A stretch of DNA of 64,000 bases from Tolypeutes matacus (lineage: Eukaryota > Chordata > Mammalia > Cingulata > Chlamyphoridae): NCBI GenBank assembly GCA_026826555.1, contig JAKSZT010054308.1:1558029-1622028 (forward strand). The letters are read 5' to 3'. Positions 12,590-24,270 of this stretch are shown one piece after another (the first letter of the stretch is position 1; every line of letters starts with the position of its first letter). The position numbers were made by a program, and so were the translations under genes. The notes under the pieces are model-generated. The model searched no databases. It was not told where the DNA came from and was given only the letters and a program-made list of their open reading frames with translations.

Positions 12590-13235
12590 TATTAGCCAAA
12601 GGGGCACTAATGCAAAGTACCAGAAATCTGTTGGGTATTTATTTGGGGTAGAAGCTTACAGTCACAAGGCCATAAAGCTTAAGTTACTTCCCTCACCAAA
12701 GTCTGTTGCCACGCGTTAGAGCAAGATGGTTGCTGACCTCTGCAAGGGTTCAGGCTTCCTCTTCCTCTTAAGGCTCCGTGGTCCCAGCTTCTTCCAATAT
12801 CAGCTGTAGGCTGGGGTAAATGTCTCTCTCCCGGGGCTCGTTTCTCTCTGGGCTCAGCTGCTCTGCCTCTGCCACAAGGCCAGCTGTAGACTATCAGGCG
12901 AACAGCTCATCTCTCTTTCTGGGGCGTCTCCCACGTCTAATGGAGCCTTCTCTCTTTCCTCACACATCTGCTGCTCTGTGTATTTACTTCCTGGGGCTAC
13001 GGATTAAAACTCCACAACTGTCTCCTCTGCCACGTCATTTTCTCTGTAAGTTCCTGCCCACCAAGAGGGCGGGGACGCAACATCTTCCTGACATGGCCCA
13101 ATCAAAGCCTTAATCATAATTTAATCACATAAGAGTGGAACCTCTGAATCTAATACAATCTAATATACCCAAAGGAACAGACCAATTTACAACAGTCCAA
13201 TATCTGTTTTTGGAATTCATAAATAATAAGGAACT
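12590..13235. repeat. Unclassified interspersed element inserted in L1
   Basis: L1 text stops near 12585 and resumes near 13240 ('gcatatgaacagatgctcaa'), so about 650 bp is a foreign insert. It is C/T-rich in the middle and AT-rich at its right end, has no coding capacity, and resembles LTR-like or lineage-specific repeats. No terminal repeats could be fixed by eye. Confidence 0.45.
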
Positions 13236-14094
13236 GCTACAATAAGCATATGAACAGATGCTCAATAACACTAGCCATTAAGGAAATGCAAATCAAAACC
13301 TCAAAGGAATGCCACTTCACACCCACTAGGATGGCTGTTACTTAAAAATTAGGAAATAAGTGTTCAAGAGGGTAAGGAGAACTAAGAGTTGCTGGTGGGA
13401 ATATAAAATGGTGCAGCCACTGTGAACACAGTTTGGCGGTTCCTCAGAAAGTTAAACACAGATTACCATGTGCCCTGGCAATCCCACTTGTAGGTATATA
13501 CTCAAAAGAATTGTAAGCAGGGACTGGAACAGATATTTGCACACCCATGGTCACAGTAGCAATATTCACCACAGCCAAAAGGTGGCAGCAACCCAAGTGT
13601 CCACCAACTGATGAAAGGTTAAAGAAAATGTGGTATGTAAGGTGGACTAGCACCCAGCCACAGACAGAATGAAGTTCTGATCCACGCTACAACACGGATG
13701 AACTCTGAAGACATCATGTTAAGTGAAATCAACCACACATAAAAGGACAGATGTATGATGATTCCACTTATATGAAATAACCAGAATTAGCAAATACATA
13801 AGAGACAGAAAGTAGATTAAAGGCTGCCAGGGGCTGGGGTGGGGTTGGCTGGGGAAGGAATGGGGAGTCACCGCTTAATGGGTACAGAGTTTCTGTTTGG
13901 GACGATGAAAGCGTCCTGGTAATGGATGGTGGTGATGGTAGCACAACACTGTGATTGAGATTAATATCACAACTGTACACATGAAATTTGTTAAAATGGG
14001 AAAATTCGTGTTGTATATATGTCACCACAATGAAAATTTGGAAAAACAACAGGTTTTCCTACAATAAATCAAATGAAATAAAATGGAATTAGAT

Positions 14095-14760
14095 GGATAG
14101 ATGGTTAGATAGGTAGATGATAGAAAGATAAATAGATGATAGATAGATATAGATGATGGAAGGAACGGAGAAGGNNNNNNNNNNNNNNNNNNNNNNNNNN
14201 NNNNNNNNNNNNNNNNNNNNNNNNNNNNNNNNNNNNNNNNNNNNNNNNNNNNNNNNNNNNNNNNNNNNNNNNNNNNNNNNNNNNNNNNNNNNNNNNNNNN
14301 NNNNNNNNNNNNNNNNNNNNNNNNNNNNNNNNNNNNNNNNNNNNNNNNNNNNNNNNNNNNNNNNNNNNNNNNNNNNNNNNNNNNNNNNNNNNNNNNNNNN
14401 NNNNNNNNNNNNNNNNNNNNNNNNNNNNNNNNNNNNNNNNNNNNNNNNNNNNNNNNNNNNNNNNNNNNNNNNNNNNNNNNNNNNNNNNNNNNNNNNNNNN
14501 NNNNNNNNNNNNNNNNNNNNNNNNNNNNNNNNNNNNNNNNNNNNNNNNNNNNNNNNNNNNNNNNNNNNNNNNNNAAGGAAGGAAGGAAGGAAGGAAGGAA
14601 GGAAGGAAGGAAGGAAGGAAGGAAGGAAGGAAGGAAGGAAGGAAGGAAGGAAGGAAGGAAGGAAGGAAGGGGAACGGAGGGGAGGGGGAAACGGAGGGGA
14701 GGGGAGAAAAGGAGGGATGAAGAAGGGAGGGAGGAAGAGAAAGAAAAGAAAGATCCTGCA
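14095..14760 (+). repeat. GATA and GAAG microsatellite with a 400-base assembly gap
   Basis: Degenerate gata/gatg repeats (14095-14160) lead into a gap of N at 14175-14574. A perfect (ggaa)n tract follows to about 14668, then gagg/gaaa purine-rich sequence. Exactly 400 Ns suggests an estimated gap, so the true array length is unknown. Confidence 0.95.
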
Positions 14761-14879
14761 AATGTGGCAAGTGTTAAAAGTTGGTAGTCGGCGTATCTGG
14801 GTGAGGGGCATGTTGGAGATCTCTGTATGGGTTTTGTAATAAGTTTTCTAACTGTCCTGTAAGTTTGAAAGTGTTTCAT

Positions 14880-15250
14880 AGTAAAAAGTAAAAATAAGAT
14901 AAAATGGAATTATGAAATAATCTGTAAAGACGAAATAGGTTTATCCTTGGGTGGTGAGTTCCCTTTCACAGGAAACTGGACAACCATTTCGTGACGCTGG
15001 AGTGGGAAAGCGGTGGAACCAGAGCTCGTCAGTCGCACCCACGACTCGCCGCCGTGTTGTTTTGGGTCTTAGAGCCTTTCCTGGAATACTTTAGGCTACA
15101 TGTCCTTGAAAACTAGAAGGTGAAGGGGCACCCCATCCCAAATGTACAGCGCTGTGGTTTTTATATCTGTAAAAGCTGGAAAAATTCAAAAGAGGACTAT
15201 CAGTGACCCTAAAACGTACATGAACTCCAAACGCCCACGCGCGAGGTTCT
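14880..15250. other. Intergenic spacer, nothing recognised
   Basis: No coding signal or recognisable repeat is present. The G+C content rises toward the CpG island that follows. Confidence 0.4.
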
Positions 15251-15812
15251 CCCTGCCAGGCTCCCTCACACGCCGCCCGCGGCTGCGCCCGTCCGCAAAG
15301 GCCGATGGGGCCGGGCCTACCGAGGCCTTACAGCCTTGCAGAGGTCTCCGCGCGGCGCTCGGCAGGAAGTTTGCCCGCCCCGGGCGCCTAGTGACCCTTT
15401 GTCTCTCCTCGCAGGCCCCGGGGGACCGAGGCCGCCAGCCCCGGAGACGGGGTGCGCCGCGTGGGGCTCCGCGGAGCGGGGAGCTGGCTCGACAGGGAGG
15501 GCCGGGGACGCCCCCTGGGGCTCCGCTAACCTAAAAGCCCCTAAGCCCCGGCCTCCGGCTCCGAGACAACTGGGTGGGGAACAGCCGTAAGGGGCGAAGC
15601 GCAGCCCAAACCCGCCACCCACCACGGTCCGCGCCAGGGCTGGGCCCCGTGCGACCCCCCGGGCTCCCCGCCGCCCGCGGGGAGGGGCAGGCGCCGGCGG
15701 CGGGGCCCGCGAGGCCTCTCTTCTTCCCGCTGCGGCAGGGCGCCTGCGCGCCGGGCGCCAGGGGGCGCCCCCGAACCGAAGCCCAGGGGAGGGGCGGGGC
15801 CAAAGCACTTCG
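15250..15812. promoter_or_regulatory. Orphan CpG island with a CTCF-like site
   Basis: This strongly CpG-rich block has no identifiable coding gene. A near-consensus CTCF core, cgccagggggcgcc, lies at about 15756-15769, and GC-box-like ggggcgggg is at about 15793. It ends abruptly against an L1 at about 15820. It could be the promoter of a noncoding RNA, a lineage-specific island, or a relic exon. Open frames across it look like chance products of high GC. Confidence 0.7.
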
Positions 15813-16496
15813 GGTCTCCTCTTTATTTAATTGAGATATAATTCACATACCATAAAATTTGCTCTTTTAAAATGTACAGATCAGTGTTTTTAATGTATTC
15901 ACAAAGTTGTGCAACTATTTAGCCCCTGTCTAGTCTAGAACAACTTCGTCACGTCGCAAAATAAACCAGTGCCCGTGATCAGTCACTCCTTAACTCCTCA
16001 TCGCCCCTGGCAGCCACTGATGTCCTTTCTGTGTTTATGGATTTGCCTCTTCTGGACATTTCATATAAATAGAGTCATAGAAACATGTGGCCTCTGTGTT
16101 TGGCTTCTTTCACTGAGCAAAATGTTTTCAAGACTCGTTCACGTTGTAACGTATCAGGATTTCACTCCTTTTTATGGCAGAACAATATTCCATTACTTAG
16201 ACATACCATAGTTTGTTCATCCATTCATCCGTTGATGGACATTTGGGTTGTTGCCACTTTTTGACCATTATAAAAAATGCTGCTCTGAACACTTGTATAC
16301 AAGCTTTTGTGTGGAGGTAGATTTTTTTTTTTTTCAATTCACTTTGGTATATACCTGGGAGGGGAATTGCTGGGTCATATGGTAGCTCTGTTTAATATTT
16401 TGAGAAACTGCCAAACTATTTTCTAAAATCCCTGTACCATTTTACATTCCCACCAACAATGAATGAGATTTCCTATCTCTCCACATCCTCACCAAC

Positions 16497-16684
16497 TTTT
16501 TTTTTTTTTTTTTTAAGATTTTATTTATTTATTCATTTATCCCCCCCTTGCTGCTTGTGCTCGCTGGGTCAGCTAACCACGCCGTGCGGGCGGGCTTGCC
16601 TTCACCAGGAGGCCCCAGGAACCGAACCAGGGGCCTCCCATATGGTAAACGGGAGCCCTACTGATTGAGCCACAGCCGCTTCCC
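16497..16684 (-). mobile_element. DAS-type tRNA-derived SINE, antisense
   Basis: A poly-T start, the reverse complement of the family body and the tRNA-Ala-like head are present. The 10-bp target-site duplications cctcaccaac lie at 16487-16496 and 16685-16694. Confidence 0.95.
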
Positions 16685-16964
16685 CCTCACCAACACTTAT
16701 CATCTGTCTTTTTTATGTCATCCTTCCTAATGGATGTGACATGGTGCCTCCTTATAGGTATGTTTTGTATTTCCCTTATCACTAATGGTGTTGAGCATCT
16801 TTTCTTGTGGGTATTGGCTATTTGCATATCTTCTAAATGCCTATTCAAATCCTTTGCTCATTTTTTAAATAGGTTATTTGTCTCTTTTAAATAATTTTAT
16901 TGACATATAGTTCACAAACCTTACAATTCAGACATTTTTAGGTGTACAATTCAATGATTTTTAG

Positions 16965-17075
16965 TAATTTTTTTGCTTGCTGTCTGCTCTTCTTTAGGAG
17001 GCACCGAGAACCAAACCTGAGACCACCCATGTGGGAGGTGGGCATTCAACTGCTTGAGCCAAATCTGCTCCCCAG
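16965..17075 (-). mobile_element. Short tRNA-derived SINE, antisense
   Basis: The reverse complement of a diverged tRNA-like head ('gaggcaccgagaaccaaacc ... gcttgagccaaat') is present inside the antisense L1. This is an older subfamily than the full-length copies. Confidence 0.7.
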
Positions 17076-17399
17076 TTATTTGTCTTTTAATTGTTGAGTT
17101 ATATATTCTGGGTATAAGTCCATTAACAGATATGTGACTTGCAAATATTTCTCCCATCCTGTGGGTTGTCGTTTCACTTTCTTGATGATGTCCTTTGAAG
17201 CATAAAGATTTTTAATTTTGATGAAGTACAATTTACCTAATTTTTGCATTGGGAGGAATCTTGCCAAGTTAGTTTTTACCCAAAAACAAATGAAGATATA
17301 AATAAATCTTGCATTTAATTTGGTCATATACTTGGTATTATTATTGAAACTATATTATGATATATATTTTTATGATATATTGTAGAGTTAGAAGTTAAT

Positions 17400-18455
17400 A
17401 TTTCCAGAGCAAGAGAAACAAGATATATGTATAAAGTAAAATAAATTAAGTAAAAATCCTGTAATGCCATAGAAAAGGGCCTAGAAACAATGACAAGCCA
17501 AAACCAACGAGGTCTCCTGACATCCGGTTCCTTGCTGTTTCAAGGTCTGGGGCAGAACATACTCAGGACGAGCTTGGGGTATCATGTGGCAGAAGCAAAG
17601 ATAGCACAGAATAGTGCAACAGCAAAAGGATACAGAGCTTCCACTGGCCTCTGAGAGGACAATCTGACTATCAAAAAGATTAATGAATGTACTTGAAACA
17701 TTGAATGTAAAAAACATAGCAGTCCAGGGTGATACAAAAGAGCAAAAGAGAGGGGGAGAGAAATGTTGGATACTAATAGAACCAACTCCTTATTCTGAAA
17801 ATTGGCAATTAAAGGAAACAACTAAGCATTTGTCCTTCCTTTCCTGTGTGAACTGTATTTCAGGTTTACCAAATAGTCTTCACTGATGAGGAAAAGTTCT
17901 TCCTTACAGAAGAATTCCATTTGAAAAATAAGAAAGGAATGATAGAATTGGAACATAGCCAATTTGCAACACCTAATGAAATAACTGAGTCAGGCAGTTA
18001 TCAGCCAAGGATAGAATTGTTAGATATAAGGTTGATGGGAAATTTTATAATGGAGGGATCAGGTTGTCACCACCTGAAGCCTCTAATAAATCTTAGAATC
18101 ACTAAAAGTGTACCTCCCGAAGAGATGCAATGTGCACAATATGACACCAACTATAAAGTTTTCTTGCCAAAAAGTTTAACCTGAATCTAATCAATCCTCT
18201 AGAGCCAATTTCCATTTATAGAGGAACATATTCAACAACACCAAATGAATCAAACAGATGGATCCAGAATATGGGAAATTCCACAGGGAACTTTACCTGG
18301 TCTCTTCAACAAGTCAACAACATCTAAGGAGGGGTGGGTATTACTGGTGATGAGATCTTTAGGAGACATAACAACCCAATGGAATGTATGAAACACAAAA
18401 ACAAATAAAAAACAAATGGAATGTATGGTACTTGTTCCTGATTCAAAAATAAATT
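17400..18455 (+). mobile_element. Ancient L1-like 3' UTR (left part)
   Basis: The text resembles old mammalian L1 3' ends: 'agagatgcaatgtgcacaat' and 'acctggtctcttcaacaagt'. A continuation of the same kind of text lies at 19240-19600, ending 'cataataaaaggctt'. The two parts are split by a short SINE and the HSPE1 retrocopy. An 87-codon open frame at 17921-18184 has no recognised homology and probably arose by chance. Confidence 0.45.
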
Positions 18456-18459
18456 AATA

Positions 18460-18583
18460 GGGGAGCCAGTGTGGTTCAGTGGTTGAGCCCTGGCTTCCCA
18501 CATACGCGGTCCAAGGTTCAAGCCCTGGTACCTCAAAATAAATAAATAAATAAATAAATTAATTAATTAATTAATTAATTAAT
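18460..18583 (+). mobile_element. Short tRNA-derived SINE with AAAT/TTAA tail
   Basis: A tRNA-like head ('gtggttcagtggttgagccc', B box 'ggttcaagccc') is followed by simple aaat and taat repeats. It lies directly 5' of the HSPE1 retrocopy. Confidence 0.75.
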
Positions 18584-18585
18584 AG

Positions 18586-19169
18586 GTTCTGGTATCCCGA
18601 CGGCCAGACTGTAGGTCTGTACTTGCGGCGGTGCTGACGCTGTAGCAGTGTACGAGTTACCGCAAGCGGAGCCATGGCAGGGCAAGCATTTAGAAAGTTT
18701 CTTCCCCTCTTTGACCGAGTCTTGGTTGAAAGGAGTGCAGCCGAAACTGTTACCAAAGGAGGAATTATGCTTCCAGAAAAATCTCAAGGAAAAGTATTGG
18801 CGGCAATAGTAGTAGCTGTTGGATCGGGATCTAAAGGAAAGGGTGGAGATATTCAACCAGTTAGTGTGAAAGTTGGAGATAAAGTTCTTCTCCCAGAATA
18901 TGGAGGCACCAAAGTAGTTCTAGATGATAAGGATTATTTCTTATTTAGAGATGGTGACATTCTTCGGAAGTATGTAGACTGAAATAGATCACTATTGAAA
19001 TGGCATCACGTGAAGCTGCCCATTCCACTGAAGTTCTGAAATCTTCCATCATGTAGATAATTTCCATGTCTCTCTTTTATAATAAACTGTTGATAATCCA
19101 GTGTCTCTAAAATTTAGTTTCACTGTACTAATATAAACATTTTCAAATAAAAATATGTAAATGAATTCT
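18586..19169 (+). pseudogene. HSPE1 (10-kDa chaperonin) processed retrocopy with intact 102-codon ORF (18674-18982)
   Basis: An intronless copy of the HSPE1 mRNA comprises a 5' UTR, an uninterrupted ORF at 18674-18982, a 3' UTR with AATAAA at 19081-19086, and an A-rich tail (19170-19235). It encodes 102 aa, the full length of the chaperonin. Recalled against human HSPE1 it differs at about four sites: 43 Q to A, 45 T to I, 59 E to D, and 98 G to R. The mobile-loop region (residues 24-35, with Ile-Met-Leu) that docks onto HSP60 is unchanged. The real gene has introns and a different locus, shared head-to-head with HSPD1. The lack of introns, the A-tail and the setting inside an old repeat identify a retrocopy. 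It may be transcribed, but no promoter is visible. A functional retrogene cannot be excluded. Confidence 0.92.
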
Positions 19170-19239
19170 AAAAAAAAATAAAAATAAAAATAAAATAAAA
19201 TAAAATTAATTAATAAAATAATAAAATAAAATAAAACCA

Positions 19240-19600
19240 GCATGAAAAGAAAGACATATTTGAGACAATCAGGGAAATTTGAGATGGATTAGGTATTAGA
19301 TGATATTAAGGAATTATTGTTAGTTGTGTTAGATATGATAATAGCATTGTGGTGTGAAACAAAAATGTATTTTTTAAAGATATACATGGAGTATGTATCT
19401 GTGAAATGACAAGATGTCTGTGATTTGTTTGAAAATATTTTAGCAAAAAAAGAGGGGGGAAAGGGTTAGGTGAAGCCAACATGACAAAAGTCTTGATAAT
19501 TGTTGAATCATGTAATAGTATATGGGAGTTCAGGTACTATTTTCTCTACTTTTGTAGATGATAAAAATTTCATAATAAAAGGCTTAAAAAAAATGATTGG
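19240..19600 (+). mobile_element. Ancient L1-like 3' UTR (right part)
   Basis: It contains 'gatgatattaaggaattatt' and the closing 'cataataaaaggctta', matching the usual end of old L1 elements. It appears to continue the piece that ends at 18455. Confidence 0.45.
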
Positions 19601-19657
19601 TTTCTCCTTCTCAAAGTGTCAGGAATATTGTCCAAGGACCTGGACTGAATCTTGTTA

Positions 19658-19990
19658 TATTAGTCAGGGTTCTCTAGGGAAAAAGAACCAACAGGATGGA
19701 CAGGTCCAAATTCCATTGGGCAGGCCCCAATCTGGAAACTCTGAAGAAAGCTTTCAATGACTTCCCCAGGAGAAGCTGGCTAGCTGACGTAGTGATGGAA
19801 ATTCTCTTTTCTGACTGCTGAAATCCCTTTTATGGCCTTCATTTGATTGGATGATCCATCACTCATTGTTGATGGCAATCTCCTTAGTTGACTGTAGATG
19901 CAATCAGCCATATATGCAATCAACTTACTGATGATTGAAGTCCACGAAATGGACTCCTCTGTATCCCATAGATCTATCACACTTGATAGT
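19658..19990. repeat. Old interspersed repeat
   Basis: It starts with 'ttagtcagggttctctaggg', a motif common at the start of a widespread old mammalian repeat. The class was not resolved and there is no coding potential. Confidence 0.4.
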
Positions 19991-20124
19991 TTACAGAGTA
20001 TCTTTGTGTTTGTTTCTCCATGAGGCTTACACTCCAGTGGAGGAAACTCACATAAAAAAACAAGTGGATGTGAGGTGAAGTGACATGTAGTGACAGTGTC
20101 AGAGACAGAATAGACAGGGATGGT

Positions 20125-20520
20125 GTATCAGTTTCCTATTGCTGTTGTGACAAATTACCACAAACTTAATGGCTTAAAAACAACACAAAGTTTATTATCT
20201 TACAATTCTGGAGGTTAGAAGTCTGACATGGGTCTTATGGGCTTAAACCACAGTGTCAGCAAGGCTGAATTTCCTTCTTGGAGGCTCTAAAGGAGCCTCT
20301 TCCTGTTTCTAGAGATCACCTGCATCCTTTGGCTCCTGGCTCCCTGCAGCCAACTGAGAGGGGAACAGACATCTTTCTCCCTGGGAAAAGGGAGGGTGCT
20401 GATGAGTGCCATCTGTTGGCCAGTTGGGGAACTGCAAGGAGAAAAACCACTTTTAGGTGTCTCTTGTCCCCTTGATCTGATCTTCACCCCATTAATGAGG
20501 CCTTGGCCCTACATTGATAA
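20125..20520 (-). mobile_element. MaLR (MLT1-like) LTR remnant, antisense
   Basis: Read in reverse it resembles MLT1-type solo LTRs: on the plus strand 'tatcagtttcctattgctgt', 'ttattatcttacaattctgg', and near the end 'aatgaggccttggcccta'. It is noncoding. Confidence 0.55.
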
Positions 20521-20842
20521 CTAAAGCTGGGCAACTTTAAAGACTTAGAATAAATTGAACCAAAAATTAAGAAGAGCCATGAAACAAAACCGCTAGGCAA
20601 GAGAGAAATTGACCATCAGAGCAAATTCACCAACATAGACAGATGCCTAGACATCAGGAAAAGATTATCAGCCATACTAAGAAACAGGAAGAATGGTCCA
20701 GTCGAAGAAAGAAACCAATAATTCTGACAAGCACAGGATTTAAGACAACTAATCAATGATAATCACACAAATCTCCTAAATCAATTCAAGGAGTTGAAGG
20801 GAAATATGACTAAATAGATAAAGAATATTAAAAAGACACTGG
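20521..20842 (+). mobile_element. L1 fragment: start of ORF1
   Basis: This aligns by eye with 30350-30705 of the third L1 copy (same 'tgcctagacatcag' and 'gggaaatatgactaaa'-type text) and covers the beginning of ORF1. It contains stops. It breaks off exactly where a new L1 5' UTR begins at 20843. Confidence 0.8.
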
Positions 20843-23800
20843 GTAGAGACTTCCAGGAAGATAGCAGACTAAAAGACATGGGACACTCATTTAGCACAGA
20901 AAAATAACCAGAGGACAGGCAGAAACGGCCTGGAAAAAAATATTCTAGGGTTTAGGACACCAAGGGAAGGCTGGACACCACCCAGAAGAGAGACAGGCAA
21001 AAGAAAAGAATCATGACAGACAGGAAAACTGTGAGTTAAAAGCCGCAGCTGCAACTGCTGGCATCCTCCCCCACACTGTAGACACTGCTGAATTCTCAGG
21101 CCTTGGGGCCAGTGGCTACAGACAAAAGGGTCCCCACAGATCCACTTCCCCAAGAAAGGTGAGAAAGAGGGACAAAGCCTAAGGATGGCTCAGCTTTTGA
21201 CCCACAAATTTGGTCCAATGTGTCCCACAAGACTTTCCACGGTGGATGAGGTCACACCATTCGCCATTGTTTGCGTGGGAGCTAGCAAGGGACTAAAAGA
21301 TCCTGGACTAAAGAGATCTGACCCTCTCAATTTCCTTCTCTACTGACAGAGACTAGTTGATGAGGATGCAGAGGGGAGTGGAAATATTTCCTACCCAGGA
21401 AAAGGAAGGGAACTGCCAACAAAGGTTGGAGATTGCCTATGAGAAAGTTTGAATTCTGAGGCTCTTAGCCTCAAGGCAGGATCCTATACCATATTGATTC
21501 AGTCTGTCTTGAAGTGAACACACTCCCACCAGGCTTTGAACTGAAAGGGCTACCAAGGAGTGCCATCTGCTGGCAGGCTAAGGAAGTGCATGTTGGGAAA
21601 TTAAAAGTAAATAAGTAAGAGAGGCTTTTTCTGGTCTTTGCAGCCTCCCTCCCCAAGGCCCTTGGAAGTGGGTCTGTAATCAATTACTGGGTCAAGGGCC
21701 CAGGTTTAAACAACTACCAGGGACAATCCTAAAGACCAAGAACAGGTTGAACAAAGAATCAAAGAACAGGAGTAACACACAGCCTCCTGCCACTAAATCC
21801 CTACAAAAGAGAGATAAATAGAGCATTTGAATAAACTCACCATCCTAATCAGATGCTTAGAGAGCAAAAAATTACAAGTCATACAAAGAAAATGGAAAAA
21901 AATGGTCCAAGAAAAAGAATATATCAAAGCCCCAGAAGAGACAGAATTTGAGACAACTAATCAATGAGATACACAAATTTCCAAAATCAAATTAATGAGT
22001 TGAAAGACAATATGGCTAAAGAGATAAAGGACATCAAGAAGACACTGAGCGAGCACAAAGAATTTGAAAACCTAAATAGAAAAGTAACAGAGCTCATGGG
22101 AATGAAAGACATGATAGGTAAAATCAAAAACATATTAGAGGTATACTATAGCAGACTCAAAATAATAGAAGAAAGAATAAGTGATACAAAAGACAGAACT
22201 GCTGAAATTGAAGAGAGAAAAGAACACAGAAAGAAAAGAATGTAAAAATTGAGCAGGGGTTTACGGAGTTGAATGATAAGATGAACTGCAACAACATACA
22301 TGTCATGGGAGTTCCAGAAGAGAAAAGGGGCAGAAAGAGTATATGAGGAAATAATGGCTGAAAACTTCCCAACTCTCATGAAAGAAATGAACTTACATGT
22401 CCAATCAAAATGAATCCAAATAGACCTACTCCAGGACATATACTACTCAGAATGTCAAATGTCAAAGATAAAGAGAAAATTCTGAGAGCAGAAGGAAGAA
22501 GTAAACCATCACATACAAGGGATGCCAAATAAGATTTAGTGCAGATTTCTCATCAGAAAACATGGAGGGAGGAAGACAGTGGTATGATACAATTAAGATA
22601 CAGAAAGGGAAAAACTGCCAGCTGAAATTCTTTATCCAGCAAAATTGTCCTTCAAATATAAAGGTGTGTTTAAAATATTCACAAACAAACAGAAACTAAG
22701 AGAGTTCATAAAAAAGAATCCACCTTTGCAGGAAATATTAAAGGAATCCTTACAACATGAAAGAAAATGACAGGAGAGAGAAGCTTGGAGGAGAGTATAG
22801 AAGAGAAGAAGAGAAGAAAGGGTAACCAAAAGAGTAAAAAGAGAGATGAAAATAAGGTATGACAGAGAAAAACCAAAGAATAAAATGGTGGAAGTAAATA
22901 CTACATTTCCAGTAATATCATTGAAGGTGAATTGATTAAAATCCCCAATCAAAAGATCTATGTTGACAGAATTGATTTTTTTTTAAATGAGCCATCCATA
23001 CACTGCTTACAAGAAACTCACCTTAGACCCAGGGATACAAACCAGCTGAAAGTGAAACTTTGCAAAAAGATACTCCACAGAAACAGTAACCAAAAATAAC
23101 AGGGGTAGCTATACTAACATCGGGTAAAACAGACTTTAAATGCAAAAAAGTTATGAGAGATACAGAAGGCCATTATATATTAATAAAAGGGATAATTCAC
23201 CAGGAAGATATAACAGTCATAAATATCTACACACTTAACCAGGGTGCCCCCAAAATATATCAGACAACTCTGGCAAAACTGAAGGGAGAAATAGACATTT
23301 CTACAATAATCACTGGAAACTTCAACACCCCACTCACATCATTAGATAGAACAACTAGAGAGAAGATCAATAAGGAAACAGAGAACTTGGACAATATGAT
23401 AAACAAGTTAGATCTAACATATATACAGAACACTGCATCCAAACTCAGCAGGTTATACATTCTTCTCAAGTGCCCATGGATCTTTCTCCAGGATAGACCA
23501 CATGTTAGGTCACAATTGAGCTCTCAATAAATGTAAAAATATTGAAATTACACAAAGCACCTTCTCAGATCATAATGGAATGAAACTAGAAATCAATAAT
23601 ACACAGGAAAAAAGTAAATTCACAAATGTGTGGAGATTGAAAAACACACTCCTAAATAATCAGTGGGTCAAAAAAGAAATTGCAAGTGAAATCAGTAAAT
23701 ATATTGAGACAAATGAAAATGAGTACACAACATATCAACACTTATGGGACAGAGCGAAGGCAGTCTTGAGAGGGCAATTTATAACCCTAAATACCTATAT

Positions 23801-24270
23801 TAAAAAACAAGAAAGTGTTAAACTCAAAGATTTAACTGAACAACTAGAGAAACTAGAAAAAGAAAGCAAACCAATCCCAAAGCAAAAAGAAGGAAAGAAA
23901 TAATAAAGATTAGAGCAGAAATAAATGAAAATGAGAACAGAAAAACAATAGAGAAAATCAAGAAAACCAAAAGCTGGTTCTTTGAGAAGATCAATAAAAT
24001 TGACAAACCCCTCACTAGACTAACAAAGAAAAAAAGAGAGAAGATGCAAATAAATACAATCAGAAATGAAAGGGGGGAAGTTACAAATGACCCCACAGAA
24101 ATTAAAAGAATCATAAGAGGATATTATGAGAAGCTATATGCCAACAAACTAGACAACCTAGATGAAATGGACAAATTTCTAGAAATGCACAACCAACCTA
24201 CACTGATGCTACAAGAAATACAAGAACTTAACAAACCAGTCACCAGTGAGGTTAAAAATACATTAGAGTG
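20843..24270 (+). mobile_element. L1 copy with 5' UTR, ORF1 and N-terminal half of ORF2, 3' truncated
   Basis: The 5' UTR-like stretch (20843 to about 21840) is followed by ORF1 coiled-coil sequence (open frame 21964-22245), then the ORF1 RNA-binding and C-terminal parts (to about 22690, frameshifted). ORF2 endonuclease follows (open frame 23153-23530, with a GNFNTPLTSLDR segment resembling the conserved GDFNTPLS-type motif). The linker before reverse transcriptase ends near 24270. The usual D of the GDFN motif is N here. It is not capable of transposition. Confidence 0.85.

Larger units (their letters stand above)
11790..14080 (+). mobile_element. L1 3' segment (ORF2 C-terminus and 3' UTR), interrupted
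   Basis: Typical L1 ORF2 C-terminal and 3'-end text is present: 'acaaaattaactcaaaatgg', 'acatttcttcaaagaagata', 'cccaagtgtccaccaactga', and a terminal region near 13980-14060. A dimeric tRNA-derived SINE (11871-12212) and an unclassified element (about 12590-13235) interrupt it. The reading frames are broken, so it is an inactive 5'-truncated copy. Confidence 0.8.
15823..17335 (-). mobile_element. L1 3' end in antisense orientation, interrupted by SINEs
   Basis: It opens with the reverse complement of a common L1 3' end ('ttgagatataattcacatac') and continues as antisense ORF2 ('ccattcatccgttgatggac', 'ggggaattgctgggtcatat'). Two antisense SINEs interrupt it. It is old and inactive. Confidence 0.8.

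Noticed and set aside
14022..14879. Long open frames of 221-285 codons on the minus strand and 228 on the plus strand
   Set aside because: They cross the N gap and consist of microsatellite-encoded Leu-Pro-Ser-Phe or Arg-Lys-Glu-Gly repeats. They are not genes.
15317..15808. 163-codon minus-strand frame in the orphan CpG island
   Set aside because: Composition is Pro/Arg/Gly/Ala only, as expected from GC-rich DNA. No homology is recognised and there are no splice signals that fit.
17921..18184. 87-codon plus-strand frame
   Set aside because: It lies in sequence that resembles an old L1 3' UTR and has no known domain. It is likely a chance frame.
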